Shown here piece by piece: positions 1 to 7,820 of a stretch of 35,903 bases of DNA. The stretch spans positions 1-35,903 of the forward strand of contig JALEMI010000055.1 of assembly GCA_022768325.1 (NCBI GenBank), written 5' to 3'. Within the stretch, counting starts at the first letter, position 1; the number at the start of each line of letters is the position of its first letter. This DNA is from Bacteroidales bacterium (GTDB taxonomy: Bacteria; Bacteroidota; Bacteroidia; Bacteroidales; Marinilabiliaceae). Below the pieces are notes generated by a model that worked only from the letters and a program-made list of their open reading frames with translations, was not told the origin of the DNA and did not search any database. A program made the position numbers and the translations under genes.

Positions 1-1352
1 CGCAAGATGTATCGGCGTTTGTATTGGGTGAATTGCTCGGGCGTAAGTGTTGCCAGGTCAATGTCCGCCGGCGCAAAGAGACGGCTCGGCGCGTCGTCTC
101 TTGCCGCGGTCGATGCGTTAGCCCCCGATTCAATTATCATGGTGCCGCCGCCCGCCCCGCCGCCAAGTGCCGAGTCGTATATGCTCTCCCAATTGCGTAT
201 CTCGCTCCCCGATGGGCGACAGCCTCCCGCCCACGAGCCCGCATATTGCGCGGCTTGCGCTTTCTCAAGGGCAAAGGGGTTGTAGTTGTCGGCCGATTGA
301 GGGTCAAAGGTCGGGATTTCCACGCGCTCGCCGCTGTCGAAGTCTATCTGCGGCAATATGTTATTGTCGTTCAGGCAAGCGCGTATCGTGGCGTTAAGGA
401 TTCGCCATATCGCCTGGTCGTCGTCAAATTTTATCTCCGTCTTTTGCGGATGCACGTTTACGTCCACCGATTGCGGGTCCACGCTCAGGTAGATGTAATA
501 TGCGGGCAGGTGGTCGGCCGCGATGATGCCCTTATACGCGTCGGTCACGGCCTTGTTGAAGTATGCGCTCCGCATATAGCGGTCGTTGGCAAAGAAGTAT
601 TGGTCGCCACCGCTTTTCTTCGCCGTCTCGGGTGTCCCAATGAAGCCCGTTATCCGGACCATGCTCGTTTGGCAGTCTATGGCCAGGAGGTTCTTCGCCA
701 TCGATAGCCCAGCCACGCCCGCCACGCGCTGCTTCACGTTTCCGGCGGGCAATGTGTACAGCGACGAGCCGTTAGATGTCAGGCTCATCCCGACGTTCGG
801 ATGCGCCAACGCCACGCGTAGGAATTCCGCCACAACATGACGCATCTCCGCCACGTCCGATTTCAAGAATCTCCGACGGGCCGGTACGTTGAAAAATAAG
901 TTCTTTACGGAAAATCGGCTTCCCTTAGGCGTCGCGCACGGCTCTTGTGTGACGACTTCCGAGCCGGAGATTACTATCTTCACGCCAAGCTCCTCGTTCT
1001 CCTGGCGCGTCAGGAGTTCCACCTGCGCAACGGCGGCTATCGAGGCCAAGGCTTCGCCGCGAAAGCCCATGGTCGTGAGGCTATACAGGTCTTGCGCCGT
1101 CGATATTTTCGATGTCGCATGACGCTCAAAGGCCAGTCGGGCATCGCTCTCGCTCATGCCCTGACCGTCGTCAATGACCTGTATCTGTGTGCGCCCCGCG
1201 TCTTGGACCATCACTTTCACGTCCGTCGCCCCGGCGTCAATGGAGTTCTCCATCAGCTCTTTTATCACCGAGGCCGGACGCTGGATCACTTCGCCAGCGG
1301 CAATCTGGTTCGCCACCGTGTCGGGCAGCAGGTGTATCTTGTTCGTCGTCAC
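1..1352 (-). CDS. mutL: DNA mismatch repair protein MutL (3' end outside window)
   Basis: MutL couples mismatch recognition by MutS to strand removal in DNA repair. About 450 N-terminal codons are visible: the GHKL ATPase domain with ENSIDAGAT near residue 38, DDGQGM near 69 and TMGFRGEALASI near 97, then the transducer domain with VNVHPQKTEIKF. The C-terminal dimerisation/endonuclease domain lies outside the window, so whether it has the DQHA endonuclease motif cannot be seen. No ATG is available: the same frame carries a stop at 1398-1400 (the stop of the upstream gene), and GTG at 1352 puts the family-typical start 'NKIHLLPDTVANQIAAGEV' at the N-terminus. It is the third gene of a leftward operon, 45 bp after its neighbour. 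Identity is certain; the start is likely. Confidence 0.95.
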   Translation of the reverse strand, partial: MTTNKIHLLPDTVANQIAAGEVIQRPASVIKELMENSIDAGATDVKVMVQDAGRTQIQVIDDGQGMSESDARLAFERHATSKISTAQDLYSLTTMGFRGEALASIAAVAQVELLTRQENEELGVKIVISGSEVVTQEPCATPKGSRFSVKNLFFNVPARRRFLKSDVAEMRHVVAEFLRVALAHPNVGMSLTSNGSSLYTLPAGNVKQRVAGVAGLSMAKNLLAIDCQTSMVRITGFIGTPETAKKSGGDQYFFANDRYMRSAYFNKAVTDAYKGIIAADHLPAYYIYLSVDPQSVDVNVHPQKTEIKFDDDQAIWRILNATIRACLNDNNILPQIDFDSGERVEIPTFDPQSADNYNPFALEKAQAAQYAGSWAGGCRPSGSEIRNWESIYDSALGGGAGGGTMIIESGANASTAARDDAPSRLFAPADIDLATLTPEQFTQYKRRYIL

Positions 1353-1397
1353 TGTCTTGTGGGTCTTTCGCTCACGCCCCGGCGCAACGACGGGACG

Positions 1398-1721
1398 TTA
1401 GTTCGCTTGCATGAAAAGGGAAATCAGGCTGTCAAGTTTCCCTCCCAAATATGCATATAGTATCGCGCAGAGTATCAGGGCTATAAGCCAACGGCGGACA
1501 AACCGCTGCCGACTCCCGTCTTCCATGCGGGGTTTCATCGCCGCATGACGCATTCGCATCGAGCCGGCGCGCAGCATTCCGCCCGTACCCGCCAGTTTCT
1601 CAACCTCGCTCTCAAGGCCAAGCTCTTCTCGCCGGCGTTTGATGTACTCTTTGTCGGGGTCGTAATATAATGGCTTGTATTCGAAGACTTTATGCTTCGG
1701 AAGTTGAATGAACGATTTCAT
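1398..1721 (-). CDS. Small conserved membrane protein upstream of mutL
   Basis: This 107-residue protein has no function I recognise. Its N-terminal two thirds are charged and soluble (KHKVFEYKPLYYDPDKEY, then RRREELGLESE). One hydrophobic segment at about residues 78-95 (WLIALILCAILYAYLGG) would anchor it in the inner membrane with a short tail. There is no signal peptide, so the charged part should face the cytoplasm, with Arg residues just before the helix. It sits between a Dabb-domain gene and mutL in the same orientation with gaps of 35 and 45 bp, so the three are probably co-transcribed. I infer from memory that similar small proteins occur beside mutL in other Bacteroidales; that does not give it a repair role. 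Confidence 0.75.
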   Translation of the reverse strand: MKSFIQLPKHKVFEYKPLYYDPDKEYIKRRREELGLESEVEKLAGTGGMLRAGSMRMRHAAMKPRMEDGSRQRFVRRWLIALILCAILYAYLGGKLDSLISLFMQAN

Positions 1722-1756
1722 TTGGCGGGGGAAAATGGGGTTTATGAAAGAGGAGG

Positions 1757-2056
1757 TTAAAACTCGTAGTCGGTGCAGGCCCTGACGCTCAGCATCTCGC
1801 CAACCTGTTTCGCCACAGCCACATGACGTGGGTCCACGGCATACGCCGCAAGGCCGTCAAGGTCGTCAAATGTCGCCACGAGGGCAAGGTCAAATTTCTC
1901 TTTCGGGTTGACGTTCAGGCCTATCTCGATGCTCCGAAGGCTCGCTATTTCGCCTTGCAAGGCCAGGAACTGCCGCTTGATGTCCTCAAGACGGCTCGTT
2001 TTGACGCTCTGCTCGATGTCGTCGCGCAGGCTGAATAGTACAATGTGTTTTATCAT
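1757..2056 (-). CDS. Dabb-domain (stress-responsive A/B barrel) protein
   Basis: The 99-residue protein is a single Dabb domain, a dimeric ferredoxin-like alpha/beta barrel. The family start is clear (MIKHIVLFSLRDD), followed by the helix ...KRQFLALQG, the strand RSIEIGLNV and the family block FDLALVATFDDLDGLAAYAVDPRH with the conserved HVAVAK helix. Family members include plant stress proteins and some polyketide cyclases, but most bacterial single-domain proteins have no known substrate. It is the first gene of the leftward mutL operon. A TATTTTTG box lies 20 bases upstream of its ATG. It faces a divergent gene across a roughly 200-base AT-richer region. Confidence 0.88.
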   Translation of the reverse strand: MIKHIVLFSLRDDIEQSVKTSRLEDIKRQFLALQGEIASLRSIEIGLNVNPKEKFDLALVATFDDLDGLAAYAVDPRHVAVAKQVGEMLSVRACTDYEF

Positions 2057-2075
2057 CGCGTGTAGTCGCTTTTCG

Positions 2076-2083
2076 CAAAAATA
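2076..2083 (-). promoter_or_regulatory. Putative -7 box for the Dabb-mutL operon
   Basis: Read leftward this is TATTTTTG, an exact fit to the Bacteroidota -7 consensus TAnnTTTG, 20 bases ahead of the ATG. I do not see a convincing TTTG -33 box, so the call rests on the -7 box and its position in a divergent intergenic region. Confidence 0.4.
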
Positions 2084-2262
2084 ACTCTTTTGACGTTACC
2101 TTGCCCTGCGTCAGAATGTTTTACGGCTCGCTTTTTGTAACTTTACGTCTCACAAATGTATTTACGATAGTGAGTTACAATAAAAACGAAGGCAAGGCCC
2201 ATAAGCCGGCCATTGAGCGGAACAGGGACATCCAGCCCCGAGGAACTGCGGCTCTCTTGTCC

Positions 2263-2976
2263 GTGTCGGCCGACGATGTGATGTTTGTCAATGTTGAGGC
2301 TGTCCCCGAACTCGCTTCAACAAGTTATCTCTCCGCCTCCATGCAACGGTTTTGGGAGGCGATGCCACGACCCGATGGCGTCTCGCCCGACGAGGCCTAC
2401 GCCGCAATGGGACATTGTGCCGAGTTCGGCCGCGTGGCCTGTGTCACCGTGGGCGTAATCCGCACCCGCAAGCCCGACGATACGCCCTATTTCATCACGT
2501 CCTCCTACGTCTCCGACGACGAGAGGTCTCCTCTGTGCGATTTCGCCGAGGTGCTCGACAATTTCTTTTCCCAACAGGCGCGAGGCCATTTCGTCTGCGG
2601 GCACAATATCCTCCGTTCCGAGATTCCTTTCTTCGCTCGTCGCCTCGTAATCAATAGGTTGAGGCTTCCCGCCCTCTTCGATTACCACGGCAGGCGCAAG
2701 CTCGCCGATAATGTAATTGACACCGCCGATTTCTGGGCAATGTCCGATTTCGCGTCTTTACGCGTCGATGCGCCGCTCCTCGCTTCGGTGCTCGGTGTCG
2801 ATGCCGACCCCGACGATTACGATCCCGCCCGCGCGGCCGAGCTTTTCCATCAAGATAACGACCTCGATGCCATCGCGCGCCGCTCCGAACGCAAGGTGTT
2901 CACTTCGGCGCAGATTTTCCGAAGCATACGCAACGAGAGTCTCATCCTCTCCGACCATTTCATCCGCAAAGACTAA
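2263..2976 (+). CDS. PolB-like 3'-5' exonuclease family protein, catalytic residues apparently lost
   Basis: The fold is that of the DnaQ-like 'predicted 3'-5' exonuclease related to PolB' family. It has the family order VxxEAVPEL, CAEFGRVACVTVG, GHNILRSEIPFFARRLVINR, VIDTADFW and TSAQIFRSIR. The acidic metal ligands are changed: the usual DxE is NVE (Asn10), the usual NxxxxD of ExoII is N with Glu120, and the ExoIII YxxxD is RSERK (Lys211). So it probably binds nucleic acid or a partner rather than cutting, or is decaying. The start is uncertain. The frame is open back to 2101 and ATGs exist at 2116 and 2281; GTG 2263 best matches the usual distance to the first motif and avoids the AT-rich intergenic region. 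The stop is 17 bases from the carbonic anhydrase gene. Confidence 0.75.
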   Translation: MSADDVMFVNVEAVPELASTSYLSASMQRFWEAMPRPDGVSPDEAYAAMGHCAEFGRVACVTVGVIRTRKPDDTPYFITSSYVSDDERSPLCDFAEVLDNFFSQQARGHFVCGHNILRSEIPFFARRLVINRLRLPALFDYHGRRKLADNVIDTADFWAMSDFASLRVDAPLLASVLGVDADPDDYDPARAAELFHQDNDLDAIARRSERKVFTSAQIFRSIRNESLILSDHFIRKD

Positions 2977-2993
2977 CTATCTCCCCCCCCCCT

Positions 2994-3527
2994 ATGGCAC
3001 ACATTATCCCCCTTCGCGGCAAGACTCCCGTCATCGGCAAGGACTGTTTCATCGCCGAGACGGCCACGATCATCGGCGATGTCGTCATCGGCGACGGGTG
3101 CAGCGTCTGGTTTGGGGCTGTTCTCCGTGGCGATGTCGCGCCAATAAGGCTCGGCGACCGCGTCAATGTCCAAGATAACGCCGTGATTCACGGCACGTTC
3201 GAGCGCCACGATACCGTCATCGGCTCCGATGTCTCAATAGGCCACGGTGCCATTGTCCACGGCGCAAAAATCCAAGACCGCGTCCTCGTCGGCATGGGTG
3301 CCATTGTCCTCGATGCCGCCGTCGTCGAGCACGATACAATCATCGCGGCAGGTGCCGTCCTCACGGGAGGCAAGACTGCCGAAAGCCACGGCGTCTACGC
3401 CGGCACCCCCGCCAAGCGTATCAAGGAACTCTCCCCCGAATTGGCCGACGATACCATAACACGCATCGCGTCTCACTACGCCACCTACGCGTCATGGTAC
3501 GCCGACGATGCCCAGGAGAATAACTAA
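2994..3527 (+). CDS. Gamma-class carbonic anhydrase family protein
   Basis: This 177-residue protein is a left-handed beta-helix of hexapeptide repeats, as in Cam/YrdA/PaaY. The three zinc-binding histidines are present as His66 (NAVIHG), His84 (SIGHG) and His89 (IVHG). The LRGD pair (Arg45, Asp47) and Gln60 that build the trimer interface and active site are also present. The tail ...GVYAGTPAKRIKELS is typical of the family. It should be a cytoplasmic trimer, perhaps with CO2 hydratase activity; the acidic proton-shuttle loop of Cam is short, so activity cannot be assumed. It follows the exonuclease-like gene closely and is 12 bases before the next gene. An acyl- or acetyltransferase role is less likely. 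Confidence 0.9.
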   Translation: MAHIIPLRGKTPVIGKDCFIAETATIIGDVVIGDGCSVWFGAVLRGDVAPIRLGDRVNVQDNAVIHGTFERHDTVIGSDVSIGHGAIVHGAKIQDRVLVGMGAIVLDAAVVEHDTIIAAGAVLTGGKTAESHGVYAGTPAKRIKELSPELADDTITRIASHYATYASWYADDAQENN

Positions 3528-3539
3528 TGACCAACGACC

Positions 3540-4067
3540 ATGAAGATTAAGAATATTCTCGCGACCCTTTCGCTGCTCTTGGTGTCTCTCGCCGCCTCCG
3601 CGCAAGACGAGGAGTATTTCAATAATTCGTGGTGGAATTGCGAACTCTCTGGCCGTCAGACGGTTTGGAATATTAAGTCCTACCGCTCGGGCCTCTCTTT
3701 CATCAATACTACCGAGAGGGCCTCAGGGCAAATCACATTCTCCGACGATTGCATTGAGTTCAATTACCCCGAGTTCCAAATGCACTTCCCCGTCGATGCG
3801 TATAAGCGCATCAGCGATGGTATGTTCTGCGTAACACGAAATGGCGAGGACGACTATTTCGATTACATCGAGGTCATCAGGCAAGGCCAAAAGGCCGGAT
3901 GCTCCTACCGCCTCATGATCGCTAAGCTCGACCCCGACGGCACTATGCAGAACACGCGTATCTTCACGTGCGTCCCACAGCGTCTCATGAAGGGTAAGAA
4001 TCTAAAGGAGGCTCTCGACGATAAGTCCCAAGGCTTCGGCCTCCCTCCACAAGTCCCCGCTAAATGA
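3540..4067 (+). CDS. Secreted protein of unknown function, overlapping murI
   Basis: The 175-residue protein begins with a clear type I signal peptide (MKIKNILATLSLLLVSLAASAQ), so it should be exported to the periplasm. The mature part starts DEEYFNNSWWNCELSGRQTV and is rich in aromatic residues and beta-prone stretches. Its cysteines near residues 38, 77, 99, 121 and 144 could form disulfides. I recognise no domain. Its stop codon overlaps the start of murI by 4 bases (ATGA), which suggests translational coupling. That pairing hints at a cell-envelope role but does not prove one. Confidence 0.8.
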   Translation: MKIKNILATLSLLLVSLAASAQDEEYFNNSWWNCELSGRQTVWNIKSYRSGLSFINTTERASGQITFSDDCIEFNYPEFQMHFPVDAYKRISDGMFCVTRNGEDDYFDYIEVIRQGQKAGCSYRLMIAKLDPDGTMQNTRIFTCVPQRLMKGKNLKEALDDKSQGFGLPPQVPAK

Positions 4068-4882
4068 TCGCCATCTTCGATTCCGGCTACGGAGGCCTCA
4101 CAATCTTCAATTCCATCCGCCGCCGCCTGCCCGATTACGATTATATCTACCTCGGCGATAACGCCCGAGCCCCCTACGGCACCCGATCTTTCGATGTCGT
4201 CTATCGATTCACGCTTCAAGCGGTCAAGAAGATGCTCAACATGGGAGCCGACCTCATCATTCTCGCTTGCAACACGGCTTCCGCCAAGGCCCTCCGGACC
4301 ATTCAGCAGTGCGACCTCCCCAAGCTCGACCCCTCGGGCAAGAAGAGGGTGCTCGGAATCATCAGGCCCTCAGCCGAGGCTCTCGGACGCTTCACGTCTT
4401 CCAATAAGGTAGGCATCCTGGCGACCCAAGGAACGGTGTCCTCAGATTCCTACGCCATCGAGATGGCCCACCTGTGGCCCCAGGTCCACGTCTTCCAGCA
4501 GCCTTGCCCTCTCTGGGTCCCCCTCGTCGAGAATGCCGAGTTCGATAAGCCCGGTGCCGACTATTTCGTCCGCAAATACACCGAGCAGCTCTTATGCCAA
4601 TGCCCTGGCATCGACGCCGTTATGCTCGCCTGTACCCACTATCCCCTCCTCGCTCCCAAGATTGCGGATGTCCTCCCCACGTCTGTCCGTCTCCTCTCAC
4701 AGGGCGATATTGTCGCCGATAGCCTCGTCGACTATCTCCGCCGCCATCCCGAAATCGACAAGGTCCTGACGCGCAATGCCTCAGCGCATTTCTTCACGTC
4801 AGAAAGCCCCGAAAAGTTCGCCGATACGGCAGGGCTCTTCTTCAAGGGGTGCCTCGATGTCAACCATATCGAGATTCCCTGA
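4064..4882 (+). CDS. murI: Glutamate racemase
   Basis: MurI interconverts L- and D-glutamate in the cytoplasm and supplies D-Glu for peptidoglycan stem peptides. At 272 residues it has normal length. The two catalytic cysteines are present: Cys69 in ILACNTAS and Cys190 in LACTHYPLL. The substrate-binding FDSGYGGL (Asp6, Ser7) and LGDNARAPYGTRS are also present. It starts inside the last codons of the upstream secreted-protein gene (4-base overlap), so translation is probably coupled. It is followed by a 124-base gap before lysS that holds a promoter-like box. Confidence 0.96.
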   Translation: MIAIFDSGYGGLTIFNSIRRRLPDYDYIYLGDNARAPYGTRSFDVVYRFTLQAVKKMLNMGADLIILACNTASAKALRTIQQCDLPKLDPSGKKRVLGIIRPSAEALGRFTSSNKVGILATQGTVSSDSYAIEMAHLWPQVHVFQQPCPLWVPLVENAEFDKPGADYFVRKYTEQLLCQCPGIDAVMLACTHYPLLAPKIADVLPTSVRLLSQGDIVADSLVDYLRRHPEIDKVLTRNASAHFFTSESPEKFADTAGLFFKGCLDVNHIEIP

Positions 4883-4929
4883 CCTCGCCCCTCTGCCCCT
4901 TTTCATTTCCTTTTTTCAACATAACTGAC

Positions 4930-4937
4930 TAATTTAG
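4930..4937 (+). promoter_or_regulatory. Putative -7 box upstream of lysS
   Basis: TAATTTAG matches 7 of 8 positions of TAnnTTTG. A T6 run at 4911-4916 lies at about the distance of the -33 element. It would give a leader of about 65 bases before the lysS ATG. Weak evidence. Confidence 0.3.
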
Positions 4938-5006
4938 CGACCCTAATGACCGTTCGCCCACGTGCCGCGGCATCGTCCCTTTAATAAGAAGAATTTTCCA
5001 CATATA

Positions 5007-6734
5007 ATGAGCCTACAAGACCTTAGCGAACAGGAGATTAACAGGCGAAACAACCTGCAAGCCCTCCGCGAAATGGGTATCGACCCTTATCCCGCAGCCG
5101 AATTCCCTACCGACGCTTTCTCAACAGACATCATTGCTTCGTTTGCCGACGACCAGCCTCAAAGGCAAGTATGCATCGCCGGCCGCATGATGAGCCGACG
5201 CGTCATGGGCAAGGCCTCTTTCATCGAGTTGCAAGACTCCAAGGGCCGTATCCAGGTCTACGTCTCACGAGACGAGATTTGCCCTGCCGACAACGCCGAC
5301 CTCTATAATGTCGTCTTCAAGAAACTTCTCGACCTCGGCGATTTCGTCGGTGTCAAGGGTTTCGTCTTCCGCACCAAGACGGGCGAGATTTCCGTCCATG
5401 CCCAGAGCCTCACCGTGCTCGCCAAGAGCCTTAAGCCGCTCCCAGTCGTCAAGGAGAAGGACGGCGTAGTCTACGACTCTTTCGACGACCCAGAGCTCCG
5501 CTATCGCCAGCGTTACGTCGATCTCGTTGTCAACAAGGGCGTTAAGGATGTCTTCCTCCGCCGCGCCACGGTTCTCCGCACTCTCCGCTCCGTCCTCGAT
5601 GGTGCCGGCTATACCGAGGTCGAGACGCCCGTCCTCCAGTCCATCGCCGGCGGTGCTACCGCAAGGCCTTTCATCACGCATTTCAACGCCCTCAATATCG
5701 ATATGTATATGCGCATCGCCACTGAGCTCTACCTCAAGAGGCTCATTGTCGGCGGCTTCGAGGGCGTATACGAGATTGGCAAGAACTTCCGCAACGAGGG
5801 TATGGACCGCACCCACAACCCCGAGTTCACCTGCATGGAGCTCTACGTCCAGTACAAGGATTACAACTGGATGATGAATTTCACCGAGCATCTCCTCGAA
5901 ACAATCTGCATAGCTGTCAACGGTAAGCCCGAAAGCGAGATCGATGGCAATGTCATCAGCTTCCGCGCTCCTTTCCGCCGCCTCCCAATTCTTGAGGCCA
6001 TCAAGGAGAAGACGGGCTACGACCTCGAAGGCAAGTCCGAGGAGGAGATCCGCAATGTCTGCCGCGAGCTGAAGATGGATATCGACGAGACAATGGGCAA
6101 GGGCAAGCTCATCGACGAGATTTTCGGCGAGTTCTGCGAAGGCTCCTACATCCAGCCCACTTTCATCACCGACTACCCCGTCGAGATGTCCCCACTCACC
6201 AAGAAGCACCGCTCCAAGCCCGGCCTCACCGAGCGTTTCGAGCTCATGGTCAACGGCAAGGAGCTCGCCAACGCCTACAGCGAGCTTAACGACCCCATCG
6301 ACCAAGAGGAGCGTTTCAAGGAGCAAATGAGGCTCGCCGACAAGGGCGACGACGAGGCAATGGTCATCGATCAAGATTTCCTTCGCGCTCTCCAATACGG
6401 TATGCCACCAACGTCCGGCATCGGCATCGGCATCGACCGTCTCGTCATGCTCATGACGGGCAAGAACGCCATCGGAGAGGTCATGCTCTTCCCGCAAATG
6501 AAGCCCGAGAAGAAGCCTGCCCGAGACCCCGAGGAGGCATTCACCAAGCTCGGCATCCCCGCCGAATGGGTCGCACCGCTCTACGCCGCCGGCTTCTACA
6601 CCGTGGCCGACATCGCCAAGTCCAAGCCCGGCAAGGTCCATCAGTCGCTCTCCGACATCAACAAGAAAAACAAGCTCGGCCTCACTCCACTCAAACAAGA
6701 GGAGGTCGCGCAATGGTTCAACGCTCTTCAGTAA
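5007..6734 (+). CDS. lysS: Lysyl-tRNA synthetase (class II)
   Basis: LysS charges tRNA-Lys. The 575-residue protein has an N-terminal OB-fold anticodon-binding domain (from QVCIAGRMMSRRVMGKASFI). The class II core follows, with motif 1 (ETPVLQSIAGGATARPF), motif 2 (FRNEGMDRTHNPEFT) and motif 3 (GIGIGIDRLVMLMTG). A C-terminal extension after about residue 515 contains GFYTVADIAKSKPGKVHQSL and DINKKNKL, a helix-hairpin-helix-like tail that I associate with Bacteroidota LysS. The frame is open back to 4962, but ATG 5007 gives the family start MSLQDLSEQEINRRNNLQAL. gpsA begins 3 bases after its stop, so the two form an operon. Confidence 0.96.
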   Translation: MSLQDLSEQEINRRNNLQALREMGIDPYPAAEFPTDAFSTDIIASFADDQPQRQVCIAGRMMSRRVMGKASFIELQDSKGRIQVYVSRDEICPADNADLYNVVFKKLLDLGDFVGVKGFVFRTKTGEISVHAQSLTVLAKSLKPLPVVKEKDGVVYDSFDDPELRYRQRYVDLVVNKGVKDVFLRRATVLRTLRSVLDGAGYTEVETPVLQSIAGGATARPFITHFNALNIDMYMRIATELYLKRLIVGGFEGVYEIGKNFRNEGMDRTHNPEFTCMELYVQYKDYNWMMNFTEHLLETICIAVNGKPESEIDGNVISFRAPFRRLPILEAIKEKTGYDLEGKSEEEIRNVCRELKMDIDETMGKGKLIDEIFGEFCEGSYIQPTFITDYPVEMSPLTKKHRSKPGLTERFELMVNGKELANAYSELNDPIDQEERFKEQMRLADKGDDEAMVIDQDFLRALQYGMPPTSGIGIGIDRLVMLMTGKNAIGEVMLFPQMKPEKKPARDPEEAFTKLGIPAEWVAPLYAAGFYTVADIAKSKPGKVHQSLSDINKKNKLGLTPLKQEEVAQWFNALQ

Positions 6735-6737
6735 CAA

Positions 6738-7757
6738 ATGGACGACAAGCCCGAACTAATCCTCGGAGATAAGCCCCGCGTAGGCCTTATTGGCAGCGGT
6801 AGCTGGGCCACGGCCATCGCCAAGATGCTTCTCTGCAATGTCGACCGCCTCAATTGGCACGTCCGCAGCCGTAAGAACATCGAGGCCTTCAAACTCACTG
6901 GCCGTAACCCGTCTTACCTCACCAGCATTCAGTTCGATGTCAATAAGATAGCTTTCTCCGACGATGTCAACACCATCGTCCGTGAGAGCGATGTCATCTT
7001 CGTCGTTGTACCTTCCGCTTTCGTCCAGTCAGTCTTCAAGAGCCTGACGGTGTCGCTCGCCGATAAGTACGTCATCTCCGCCATCAAGGGGCTAATCCCC
7101 GATAGCAACATGATTGTCGGAACGTGGCTCAATCAGGTCATGGGTGTCCAGCTCGACCGAATCGGCGTAATTAGCGGCCCCTGCCACGCCGAGGAGGTGG
7201 CCCTCGAAAGGCTCTCCTACCTCACCATGGCTTGCCAAAACGTCGACCTCGCCCGCGAGTACGCAAGGCTCATCACGTGCCATTTCATCAAGACTTCCGT
7301 CTCCGACGACATCTATGGCACCGAGTACGCCGCGGTCCTCAAGAACATCATGGCCATCGCCTCGGGCGTCTTCCATGGTCTCGGCTATGGCGACAATTTC
7401 CAAGCCGTCCTCATCTCCAATGCCATTCAGGAGATTAAGCGTTTCGTCGACACGGTCCACCCCATCCCCCGCGACATCAAGAGCTCTGCCTACCTCGGCG
7501 ATCTCCTCGTCACGGCCTATTCGCAGTTCAGCCGTAATCGCACTTTCGGCACCATGCTCGGAAAAGGCTATTCCGTCAAGTCTGCGCAAATGGAGATGCT
7601 GATGGTTGCCGAGGGCTACTACGCCACCAAGAGCATCAAGACCATCAACGAGCGGTACCAGGTCCCAATGCCCATCACGGACTGCGTCTATAACATCATC
7701 TACGGCAAGGTCTCTCCAGTCATCGAGTGTATGCTCCTCACAGAGCAACTCCGATAG
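6738..7757 (+). CDS. gpsA: Glycerol-3-phosphate dehydrogenase (NAD(P)+)
   Basis: GpsA reduces dihydroxyacetone phosphate to sn-glycerol 3-phosphate, the backbone for phospholipids. The 339-residue protein has the N-terminal Rossmann motif GLIGSGSWATAIAKML (residues 16-31), VVVPSAFV, the AIKGL segment and the SGPCHAEEV substrate loop. The catalytic Lys202 lies in VLKNIMAIASG, followed by GYGDNFQAVLI. It begins 3 bases after lysS and is surely co-transcribed with it. The C-terminus (VSPVIECMLLTEQLR) is normal for the family. Confidence 0.95.
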   Translation: MDDKPELILGDKPRVGLIGSGSWATAIAKMLLCNVDRLNWHVRSRKNIEAFKLTGRNPSYLTSIQFDVNKIAFSDDVNTIVRESDVIFVVVPSAFVQSVFKSLTVSLADKYVISAIKGLIPDSNMIVGTWLNQVMGVQLDRIGVISGPCHAEEVALERLSYLTMACQNVDLAREYARLITCHFIKTSVSDDIYGTEYAAVLKNIMAIASGVFHGLGYGDNFQAVLISNAIQEIKRFVDTVHPIPRDIKSSAYLGDLLVTAYSQFSRNRTFGTMLGKGYSVKSAQMEMLMVAEGYYATKSIKTINERYQVPMPITDCVYNIIYGKVSPVIECMLLTEQLR

Positions 7758-7789
7758 TGCCAAACCCTCCCATAGTCAACAACTTTCCA

Positions 7790-7804
7790 TTCGTTACGAA
7801 CGAA
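7790..7804. repeat. Short perfect inverted repeat between gpsA and pgi
   Basis: TTCGTT and AACGAA flank a 3-base centre, followed by a run of A. It could be a weak hairpin at the gpsA end or an operator ahead of pgi. With six-base arms chance is a fair explanation. Confidence 0.2.
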
Positions 7805-7820
7805 AAAACATAACAACATC

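Noticed and set aside
5265-6737. 490-codon open frame antisense to lysS
   Set aside because: It is the complement of a strongly C-ending coding frame; its product is low-complexity, rich in Asp, Glu, Val and Leu. The same applies to long antisense frames over pgi (7794-9047), atpD (27770-29002) and dapD.
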